Source: Thermoflexibacter sp. (GTDB lineage Bacteria > Bacteroidota > Bacteroidia > Cytophagales > Thermoflexibacteraceae). From it: a stretch of 6,233 nucleotides of DNA. Shown in pieces: positions 1 through 5,681 of the stretch. Location of the stretch: contig JALOMS010000296.1 in the NCBI GenBank assembly GCA_025455345.1, positions 1 to 6,233 on the forward strand, read 5' to 3'. Position numbers and translations under genes: made by a program. Positions within the stretch are counted from its first letter, which is position 1; every line of letters starts with the position of its first letter. Under the pieces are notes generated by a model. That model ran no database searches. It saw only the letters and a program-made list of their open reading frames with translations, and was not told the origin of the DNA.

Positions 1-1497
1 AATAAATACTTTTTAGATGCTTTGGGCTTGTACGGTATGGAAAAAATCACGGTTTGTGAAAAAGCCATGCACGCATTGATAGATAGCTCTGCCTCTAACA
101 AAGAAGTGTTTAAAAATTTCAATGACTATAAGCCAAGCAATGTAAGAGAGGCTTTTATCAATATTAGAGTAGCCAATGCCCTGATAGAAGCCAAACAGTA
201 CGAAGTAGCACAAAAGTTACTCTTAGAATCGCTAAGTATGGTCAAAGACGCAAATATGTATTGGGAGGCTTCTGCATACGAGTATTTGGGAATGTTGGGG
301 TGGGAAACAGACAACAATGTGAAAGCTGGACAATACTTCAACTTAGCAATTCCCAAATATGCCAAACTTAACTGTAATATTACAGTAGCCGTGTTAAAGC
401 ATTTGCTTAAAAGTGTAGAACAAAAAGAGGAAATTTATGGTGGGATTGAAATAGGTTCAAAAGGCATTAGGGCAAGTGTTATAGGAGTAAAACTAACAAA
501 ATCAGGAGAATATGTCTTTGACATTAAACACTCGGAGGCAGACCACTCTGTTTCTCTCGCACCTACCAAGGCTGGAGACCCTATCGCCGATTTGTCGATG
601 ACAAGTGCCGCAAATATTATAAAGTTCTACGCTGACAAACTCGTAAGCGAGCATGAAGTTCCTCAAGACCGAATATTTGTAGTAGGGAGTAGTGGTGTAG
701 CTTTAGCAAAAAACACAGAAGATTTGAAAAAGAAGATACAAGCTACTTTTAGGACTTTCCCTCCTAATATAGAATTTGTTACACCCGAACAGGAAGTACA
801 GTTTGACATCATAGGAACTATTCCGACCAGCACCCGCTATCAAGCCGCCGTCATAGACATTGGTGCAGGAAATATCAAAGTAGGCTGTATGACCAAACCG
901 TCTAACTCAAACAAAGACGAACCCAATGTATTTGCTTTTAGTATTCCTTATGGAACAGAAAACTTCAAAGAATTAGTCAAACAACAAAAAGGGGATTTTA
1001 ATGCAACAGCAAAACAATTGGCTAATACAAAAATACTGCCTACGCTTCGCACCGAATTACAGCGCAAAGGCATTATCAAAGAAAGAAAAATCATTTATCT
1101 CATGGGTAGTGCCTCTTGGGAGTTAGCTACTTACCTATACCCCCAATACGTAAACGAACATTTTGTCCCTATTATCATTGCGGATATTAATCGTTTTAGA
1201 GATATGTCCACACTTACTTATGACAAGTTGGTTAATCCAAACTTGAGCAAAATTACAGATGAGCAGTTACGCCAAAATGCAGAAGCAGAAATCAACAAAG
1301 CTAAAAATCAAGTATCTGATAAACAAAGCACTATTAGTGGGTCGCTACTTTTGGCTACAGTCGCCAATGAGTACAATCAACCCAAAGCAGACAAGGAGTT
1401 TTTCTTTGCCCGAAACGGCGTTACGGGCTGGGTTGCAGGCTATGCGGTACACTACATTGCAGAGAGCTATAAGCGACTGAAAGAAGCTGACGAGTAG
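1..1497 (+). CDS. TPR-like / Ppx-GppA-like ASKHA-fold fusion protein, 5' partial
   Basis: The frame is open from base 1 with no stop upstream. The TTG at 22 and ATG at 37 have no visible ribosome-binding site, so the gene probably starts outside the window; 498 residues are visible, numbered here from base 1. Residues about 1-140 are amphipathic helices resembling tetratricopeptide repeats, for instance around the stretch with VANALIEAKQYEVAQKLL. From residue 147 the motifs follow exopolyphosphatase/GppA order: a first phosphate-loop-like GIEIGSKGIR (148-157), VVGSSGVA (227-234), TPEQE (261-265) where the family has a Glu-rich GxEEA segment, a second phosphate loop DIGAGNIK (286-293), PYGTENF (316-322) and a late loop LMGSAS (367-372). 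The known family hydrolyses polyphosphate or pppGpp. Here several usual residues differ: DIGSNS becomes EIGSKG, and DIGGGSTE becomes DIGAGNIK, which loses the conserved Glu. I infer a cytosolic protein that keeps the fold, with the helical part as a protein-binding arm. Whether it is an enzyme is uncertain. Confidence 0.85.
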   Translation, partial: NKYFLDALGLYGMEKITVCEKAMHALIDSSASNKEVFKNFNDYKPSNVREAFINIRVANALIEAKQYEVAQKLLLESLSMVKDANMYWEASAYEYLGMLGWETDNNVKAGQYFNLAIPKYAKLNCNITVAVLKHLLKSVEQKEEIYGGIEIGSKGIRASVIGVKLTKSGEYVFDIKHSEADHSVSLAPTKAGDPIADLSMTSAANIIKFYADKLVSEHEVPQDRIFVVGSSGVALAKNTEDLKKKIQATFRTFPPNIEFVTPEQEVQFDIIGTIPTSTRYQAAVIDIGAGNIKVGCMTKPSNSNKDEPNVFAFSIPYGTENFKELVKQQKGDFNATAKQLANTKILPTLRTELQRKGIIKERKIIYLMGSASWELATYLYPQYVNEHFVPIIIADINRFRDMSTLTYDKLVNPNLSKITDEQLRQNAEAEINKAKNQVSDKQSTISGSLLLATVANEYNQPKADKEFFFARNGVTGWVAGYAVHYIAESYKRLKEADE

Positions 1498-1541
1498 AAT
1501 AAAATAATCATAAGAAAAAAATACTTGAAAGAAAATAACTT

Positions 1542-1577
1542 AAAATTGCCGTTTTTATGACAAAAATGGCAATTTTT
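1542..1577 (+). terminator. Rho-independent terminator after the Ppx/GppA-like gene
   Basis: A 15-bp stem pairs 1542-1556 with 1562-1576, with one G-U pair (1551/1567) and a 5-base loop (1557-1561). The middle of the stem is the GC-richer TTGCCG/TGGCAA, and the right arm ends in five Ts. It begins 44 bases past the stop codon at 1497. A-tracts opposite the T-tracts could let it work in both directions, but both flanking genes are on the plus strand. Confidence 0.8.
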
Positions 1578-1578
1578 G
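1546..1578 (+). promoter_or_regulatory. Candidate Bacteroidota-type promoter for the glycosyltransferase gene
   Basis: TTG at 1546-1548, a 22-base spacer, then AATTTTTG at 1571-1578. This matches the Bacteroidota consensus TTG-N17-23-TAnnTTTG except that the first T is A. It would start transcription near 1585 and leave a leader of about 20 bases before the ATG at 1605. Both elements lie inside the terminator hairpin of the upstream gene. In such AT-rich DNA a chance match is possible. Confidence 0.3.
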
Positions 1579-1604
1579 TATTTAAGAAAATAAGATAAAT
1601 AAAT

Positions 1605-2540
1605 ATGCCTTTTTTTTCTATCGTAGTGCCTACTTATAACAGAGCGCATCTGATTGTACCAACTATACAATCTATTCTTGCTCAAGAATTTCCTGATTTT
1701 GAGATTTTAATCATTGATGATGGTAGTACAGATGATACGGAAGATGTGGTAGAAATAGCGTTTGGTCATCATCTCAAGATTAACTATATTAGAAAAAAAA
1801 ATGAAGAAAGGTCAATCGCTCGCAATACAGGTTTTGAGCTATCGCGCGGGCAGTATGTTGTGTTTTTTGACTCAGATGATTTGTTACTTCCTCATTATCT
1901 AACTGTTCTGTACGAAGCAATAGAACAACACCCCCAATGTAATTTTTTTGCTACCAAATATCAGATAGATACGGGCGGAGTCATGTATCATGGTGGGACA
2001 TCTTTTTTATCTAAAGGCTTTTATGATTATCGTGTGCTTTTATATGGAAATGGCTTTGGGACTATGGTCTGTGCCAAACGCCATAATCCTAATTTCCAAT
2101 TTTTCCCACCCCAATTCAATATGTGCGAAGATTGGATTTTTAATATGCAAAACCTTTACAAAGATAAGATATACTTGATTGATAATATAGCCATTACAAT
2201 CATCAACCACGATGACCGCTCCATGATGAACAACCAAAAAGTAATCAAAGGGCGACTTGATGCCATGAACTTTATAAAAAATAATATTAACCTAAGCCCC
2301 AAAGAAGCTCAAATCTTAGAAAGTAGTTCGTATAAGGCTTGTGCTAATCATAGTTACATGGACGGAAAAAAAATACAAGCCTTTCACTATTGGTTTAAGG
2401 CAATCAAAATCATAGGCATGGACAAGGATAGTGTGATTATTTTCTTTAAAATAATGATTGGACGAAAGATAATTAGTCAATTATTAAAAAGAAAATTTGT
2501 CTTCTCGCGCCTCAAAAAACTTACTAACGTCAAAGCCTAA
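1605..2540 (+). CDS. Glycosyltransferase family 2 (GT-A fold)
   Basis: The 311-residue protein has the GT2 plan. It opens with the nucleotide-binding strand FSIVVPTYNRA (4-14), followed by IIDDGSTDDT (36-45, Asp38/Asp39), then RSIARNTG (69-76), and FFDSDD (87-92), which carries the metal-binding DxD. ED at 175-176 in MCEDW fits the usual catalytic-base position. The family moves a sugar from a nucleotide-sugar donor to an acceptor, typically in polysaccharide, lipid-linked glycan or glycoprotein synthesis; donor and acceptor cannot be read from sequence. I see no signal peptide or transmembrane helix, and the basic C-terminus (KLLKRKFVF region) could touch the inner membrane face. The ATG at 1605 is chosen because the first beta strand begins at residue 4. 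The leader is A-rich with no Shine-Dalgarno site. No other glycan gene is in view, so it appears to be a stand-alone GT rather than part of a visible locus. Homopolymer runs (T8 at 1610-1617, A9 at 1793-1801, A8 at 2366-2373) lie in the gene. Confidence 0.93.
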   Translation: MPFFSIVVPTYNRAHLIVPTIQSILAQEFPDFEILIIDDGSTDDTEDVVEIAFGHHLKINYIRKKNEERSIARNTGFELSRGQYVVFFDSDDLLLPHYLTVLYEAIEQHPQCNFFATKYQIDTGGVMYHGGTSFLSKGFYDYRVLLYGNGFGTMVCAKRHNPNFQFFPPQFNMCEDWIFNMQNLYKDKIYLIDNIAITIINHDDRSMMNNQKVIKGRLDAMNFIKNNINLSPKEAQILESSSYKACANHSYMDGKKIQAFHYWFKAIKIIGMDKDSVIIFFKIMIGRKIISQLLKRKFVFSRLKKLTNVKA

Positions 2541-3037
2541 ATTGCTAATTCTTTCTTAAAATATTTGGCTAAGTAAGTTTCAAGAATAGGGACTTGCCAA
2601 TTTTTTAGCATTTCTCCTTTGGTTTGAACAATATTGTTAAAAACAAGTGTAGTTGGCAAAAACTCTCCATTACCTATTTTTTCCTTTAATTCCTTGTTTT
2701 TTATTGTCTTGACTTCTCCATTTTCCCAATAAGCAAGCGTAAGCCTGTCAAAAAGTTTGATAGCAAATTCTTGCTCTATCTGCCGTACAACAGCTACGGA
2801 TTTGTCTATTGAGCAACCGCTTGCCTGATGATAATCTTCATTTACTGCCAAAATAATAAATCTATTGTATAGGATTTGATAAGAGGACTGTAGGGGCGTT
2901 TGGTGCGCTTCCCAGTGTTGGGTAAAGTTCCGCAGGGCTAAGTCAATCTTAGCAACTTCCACAGAAGTAAGCAGTCTGTCTGATTGGTAAATCCAAATAC
3001 GTGTATGATTAGGAAGTTGGTCAAATGCTACGAACAT
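2537..3037 (-). CDS. Conserved Bacteroidota protein of unknown function (often mislabelled 'ABC transporter ATPase')
   Basis: This 166-residue soluble protein belongs to a small family I recognise from Bacteroidota genomes. Recognisable conserved pieces are RIWIYQSDR (13-21), a W..H pair (Trp42, His45), RFIILAV (59-65), ASGCSID (72-78), FDRL (96-99), FNNIVQTK (133-140) and a late Trp (147). Database entries often call it an ABC transporter ATPase, but there is no Walker A GxxxxGK[ST], no LSGGQ signature and no Walker B, and it is too short for that domain. The invariant-looking Cys75 in GCSID is the obvious candidate functional residue; that is inference. There is no signal peptide or membrane helix, so it is probably cytosolic. 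The ATG at 3037 is fixed by the conserved N-terminus (F..LP...R.WIYQSDR). It is last of three minus-strand genes, 106 bp after the CCG protein, and its stop codon overlaps that of the convergent glycosyltransferase. Function is unknown. Confidence 0.88.
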   Translation of the reverse strand: MFVAFDQLPNHTRIWIYQSDRLLTSVEVAKIDLALRNFTQHWEAHQTPLQSSYQILYNRFIILAVNEDYHQASGCSIDKSVAVVRQIEQEFAIKLFDRLTLAYWENGEVKTIKNKELKEKIGNGEFLPTTLVFNNIVQTKGEMLKNWQVPILETYLAKYFKKELAI

Positions 3038-3077
3038 AATGTATTTATTTTGAGGTGTTAGCTTTTATTAAATGTAA

Positions 3078-3117
3078 AAGATATGTCCTTAGTAGAATTG
3101 CACTTCGGACATATCTT
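3078..3117 (-). terminator. Inverted repeat downstream of the CCG protein gene, likely terminator
   Basis: Perfect 11-bp arms (3078-3088 and 3107-3117, AAGATATGTCC / GGACATATCTT) flank an 18-base spacer in which AGT/ACT (3091-3093 / 3102-3104) can also pair. Read on the minus strand it lies 26 bases after the CCG protein's stop and is followed by TTACATTT, a mixed T-rich tail. That suits a rather weak rho-independent terminator. It also lies 41-80 bases before the ATG of the next gene, so it could act as an attenuator or protein-binding site instead. Confidence 0.5.
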
Positions 3118-3143
3118 ATAAACCTATTAAACCTTATCTATGT

Positions 3144-3941
3144 TTATAAACCTTGTGCAGAGGCAATTAGTTCAGCCAAATCGTAAACTTTTATCTCATT
3201 TTCTTGCTCTTTTCGCTTGACTCCATCTATCATCATAGTCATACAAAATGGGCAAGCTACGGCTACGGTACTTGCTTTAGTTTCTATGGCATCTTCTATG
3301 CGTTCGTGGTTAATCTCTTTTTTGCCTTTCTCTGCTTCTTTGAACATTTGCGCTCCTCCTGCCCCACAGCATAAGCCATTTTTCTTGCTTCTTTTCATTT
3401 CTACTAACTCCGCATCTAAGCTTTCTAACAATTTTCTTGGAGCTTCGTAAATGTCATTGGCTCTTCCGAGATAGCAAGAATCGTGATAAGTGATTCGTTT
3501 GCCTTTAAAATCTCCCCCTTCTTTTACTTTGATTTTACCTGTGTCTATTAGTTCCTGAAGAAAAACGGCGTGGTGAATAACCTGATAAGTTCCCCCCAAG
3601 GAAGGATATTCATTTTTCAGTGTATTGAAGCAATGAGGACAAGCGGTTACTATTTTTTTGATACCATATCCGTTTAGCACTTGTATATTGCTAATAGCTT
3701 GCATCTCGAACAGGAATTCGTTACCCGCACGCTTCGCAGGGTCTCCAGTGCAAGTTTCTTCGCTCCCAAGTACCGCAAAGCTAATACCTACATGATTGAG
3801 AATCTTTATCATAGACCAAGTAACTCGCTTGTAACGGTCGTCAAATGACCCCGCACAACCTACCCAAAACAATACTTCAGGAGTCTTGCCTTCGGCGGCA
3901 AGGCTTGCCATAGTAGGTATTCGAATCTTATTTTCAGCCAT
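3144..3941 (-). CDS. (Fe-S)-binding protein with two cysteine-rich CCG domains (HdrB/LutA/GlpC-like)
   Basis: The 265-residue protein contains two CCG (cysteine-rich) domains of the type found in heterodisulfide reductase subunits, LutA and glycerol-3-phosphate or glycolate dehydrogenase Fe-S subunits. Domain 1 has Cys29 (WVGCAGSFDDR), Cys64 (ETCTGDPAKRAGN) and Cys101/Cys104 (ACPHCFN). Domain 2 has Cys156 (HDSCYLGR), Cys191-Cys192 (GLCCGAGG) and Cys230/Cys233 (ACPFCM). The second set is complete for a CCG cluster site; the first has CTG where the canonical motif is CCG. Members bind an Fe-S cluster and pass electrons within a larger oxidoreductase, so a cytosolic or membrane-peripheral electron-transfer subunit is inferred. 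The familiar Bacteroidota partner, a larger ferredoxin-type protein, is not next to it. The start at 3941 gives the family-like N-terminus (IPTMASLAAEGKTPEVLFW). It lies 89 bp downstream of the DUF1800 gene in the same direction. The electron donor and acceptor are unknown. Confidence 0.93.
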   Translation of the reverse strand: MAENKIRIPTMASLAAEGKTPEVLFWVGCAGSFDDRYKRVTWSMIKILNHVGISFAVLGSEETCTGDPAKRAGNEFLFEMQAISNIQVLNGYGIKKIVTACPHCFNTLKNEYPSLGGTYQVIHHAVFLQELIDTGKIKVKEGGDFKGKRITYHDSCYLGRANDIYEAPRKLLESLDAELVEMKRSKKNGLCCGAGGAQMFKEAEKGKKEINHERIEDAIETKASTVAVACPFCMTMMIDGVKRKEQENEIKVYDLAELIASAQGL

Positions 3942-4030
3942 ATTTCTCGCTACTTTTAATTGTGTGATACGAAGTTAAAGTAAAATTTTCTTGAATAAAA
4001 ACTTTCAATAAAAAATTGCTTGCATTTTAT

Positions 4031-5437
4031 CTAACACACTTGGTATTCGGGCAAGGCTGTAAGCGCAATAGCCGTATTTTTTATCATTTCTTCTTTGTTT
4101 GTAGCATAAGCGGATTGCATAATCAATTGCTTATTGGTCTGAGAAATAGGCTGTTGTAATAGATAATTCCCTATTTTTTCTGGCAAATCTTCTGGTCTTT
4201 CCTTCTTAAAAGTTTGGTCAAAGTTTGTCCAATTATAGTTTGCTTGAATAGATTGGAGCTTGCGCTTGGCAAAAAAATCTGTATTTACATCTCCTTCATC
4301 TTTGGGTTGGAGCGGGATTTCGACCATTCTATAAAGCACTTCTGGAAGCAAAGTCCGAATGACTATGGTAGTGCTATCTATCCACGCCTTGCCTTCTTTC
4401 CAGCCCGCTACATTAGGCGGATAAAATAACATTTGACCTAAGATTTTTTGTAGAAATAGGAGTGGTTCTTTGTCATTAAAACCTAAATCAAACTGTTTAC
4501 GAAGGATAGTGATGTATTCTATTGGTGATTTGATACGCGTGCCTATATTTTGCTCACTATAAAACCACTCTGACATAAAAATAGTCTTCATCAATCCCCC
4601 AATATCATAGTTAGATTGGTAAAAAATATCTGATAACTGATTGATTATCTGTTCGTCAGGAGATTCATTGACAAAGTATTTGTATATTTTAGTTGTCAGG
4701 AACTTAGCAGTTTGCTTATTTTCCAAAATCATATTTAAAATATCCTCACCCTCCAGCTTGCCTGTTTTGCCAAAAAATGTCTTTTCGCCAAAATCATGTT
4801 TGAATTTTCGGAAAACGAACTCCCCACTTTGCTCAAAATCCCAGCCTGTGAAGGCTTTTGCGGCATTTTTGATGTCCTGCTCGGTATAGTTGCCCCTTCC
4901 CAACGTAAATAGCTCCATGACTTCTCTGGCAAAGTTTTCGTTAGGTCTATCTTTGCGGTTTTGCTTATTATTCAAAAATTGCAACATGGCTGGGTCTTTG
5001 GAGATAGCATGTAACAAGTCGCCAAACTTGCCTAAAGCATATTTACGAATGGTATTATTTTGGTTTTGTATGAAAAATACATTAGGGGATTGGCAAGCAA
5101 AATGCCCATGCCAAAAGAGAGTCATCTTTTCCCTTAGCATTCCGCTACTCTCTGTCATTCGGTCTAACCATATCAGATTCAGGTCTTTAATCTTAGAAAT
5201 AGAATCTTTTATCATCTCTTTCTTTTCTTCTTTGTCTGCCAATAGCATTTTTCCTACCTTTAGCTCATTTGCTTCTACTATTTTGAGTTCTCTGCTATTT
5301 TCGCTATCTTTCAAGAGCGCACTTACTACTCGCTCGATGGGTTGAGATGCTTTTTTTTCTATGACAGACAAGTTTTCCCCAAATCCTGCGCGAAGGAAAA
5401 GATGCTGTATTTTGGTTTGTTGACTGATACGAGACAT
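4031..5437 (-). CDS. DUF1800 family protein
   Basis: This 468-residue protein matches DUF1800 along its full length, near the usual size. Landmarks in order are the N-terminal HLFLRAGFG (12-20); REKMTLFWHGHFA (102-114) with its paired histidines; NENFAREVMELFTLGRGNYTE (166-186); AFTGW (195-199); HDFGEKTFFGKTG (214-226); the TAKFLTTKIYKYFV helix (243-256); SPIEY (304-308); the PPNVAGWKEGKAW stretch (340-352); and ALPEYQ (461-466), which resembles the usual family ending. The biochemical role of the family is not established. Many members carry an export signal, but the N-terminus here is polar and shows none, so a cytosolic location is inferred. The family is commonly encoded beside a DUF1501 gene; here downstream is the CCG protein and upstream is a divergent LOG gene. 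The ATG at 5437 is supported because the H..LRAGFG motif begins 11 residues later. The leader is A-rich without a Shine-Dalgarno site at the usual distance. An A8 run (complement of 5351-5358) encodes Lys28-Lys29. Confidence 0.93.
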   Translation of the reverse strand: MSRISQQTKIQHLFLRAGFGENLSVIEKKASQPIERVVSALLKDSENSRELKIVEANELKVGKMLLADKEEKKEMIKDSISKIKDLNLIWLDRMTESSGMLREKMTLFWHGHFACQSPNVFFIQNQNNTIRKYALGKFGDLLHAISKDPAMLQFLNNKQNRKDRPNENFAREVMELFTLGRGNYTEQDIKNAAKAFTGWDFEQSGEFVFRKFKHDFGEKTFFGKTGKLEGEDILNMILENKQTAKFLTTKIYKYFVNESPDEQIINQLSDIFYQSNYDIGGLMKTIFMSEWFYSEQNIGTRIKSPIEYITILRKQFDLGFNDKEPLLFLQKILGQMLFYPPNVAGWKEGKAWIDSTTIVIRTLLPEVLYRMVEIPLQPKDEGDVNTDFFAKRKLQSIQANYNWTNFDQTFKKERPEDLPEKIGNYLLQQPISQTNKQLIMQSAYATNKEEMIKNTAIALTALPEYQVC

Positions 5438-5681
5438 ATTGATATTTGTTATTTTATCCTTTTAGATAATAAAAGTAATAAAAGGTTTAATTTGACACAC
5501 TTAGAATATTGGTTTTTGGATGATAGTGCTTATTTTTTACGAAATACTTTTACAAGCATCACGAGTATTTAAAACTTTTACTAACATTGTAATTAAAAAC
5601 AACAGTTCCATCTTTGAACTTGCATTTTGCGAATCGTGTTACACTATTCCAAACAAACTTAATTAGATATTTGATTTGATT
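5438..5681. other. Divergent intergenic region between the DUF1800 and LOG genes
   Basis: This is the longest non-coding stretch (244 bp), very AT-rich, and must hold the promoters of both flanking genes. Besides the candidate plus-strand promoter at 5587-5616, it has a 7-bp inverted repeat (AAATACT 5542-5548 / AGTATTT 5564-5570) and an 8-bp direct repeat ACTTTTAC (5546-5553 and 5574-5581, 28-bp period). Both are short enough to arise by chance here. I see no small gene and no clear minus-strand promoter. Confidence 0.6.
5587..5616 (+). promoter_or_regulatory. Candidate Bacteroidota-type promoter for the LOG gene
   Basis: TTG at 5587-5589, a 19-base spacer, then CATCTTTG at 5609-5616. This fits TTG-N17-23-TAnnTTTG except for C in place of the first T. 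Transcription would begin near 5623, giving a leader of about 60 bases to the ATG at 5682. It is the best match I found between the two divergent genes, but is unproven. Confidence 0.4.

Noticed and set aside
126..365. Minus-strand open frame inside the first gene
   Set aside because: It lies opposite a well-supported coding region, shows no recognisable motif, and is the expected by-product of the other strand.
2537..3037. ABC transporter ATPase function for the minus-strand gene
   Set aside because: No Walker A, signature or Walker B motif is present, and 166 residues with these conserved blocks do not fit an ABC domain.
3975..4008. Possible minus-strand promoter for the CCG gene (TTG, 23-base gap, TACTTTAA)
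   Set aside because: The -7 element misses two fixed positions of TAnnTTTG and the spacing is at the upper limit, so it is no better than chance in this AT-rich gap.
4009..4030. Possible terminator just after the DUF1800 stop
   Set aside because: The only pairing (AAAATGC with GCAATTTT) needs a bulge and a 2-base loop, so it is not a stable hairpin.
4890..5345. 151-codon plus-strand open frame opposite the DUF1800 gene
   Set aside because: It is fully antisense to conserved DUF1800 motifs. Its translation is rich in Ser, Leu and Phe, as expected from the reverse of Lys/Glu-rich coding sequence.
5342..5572. Plus-strand open frame running from the DUF1800 5' end into the intergenic region
   Set aside because: It begins antisense to the DUF1800 N-terminus, has no recognisable motif, and uses a start without supporting signals.
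5542..5581. Short inverted and direct repeats as an operator in the divergent region
   Set aside because: Seven- and eight-base repeats made mostly of A and T are expected by chance, and they do not line up with the promoter candidate.
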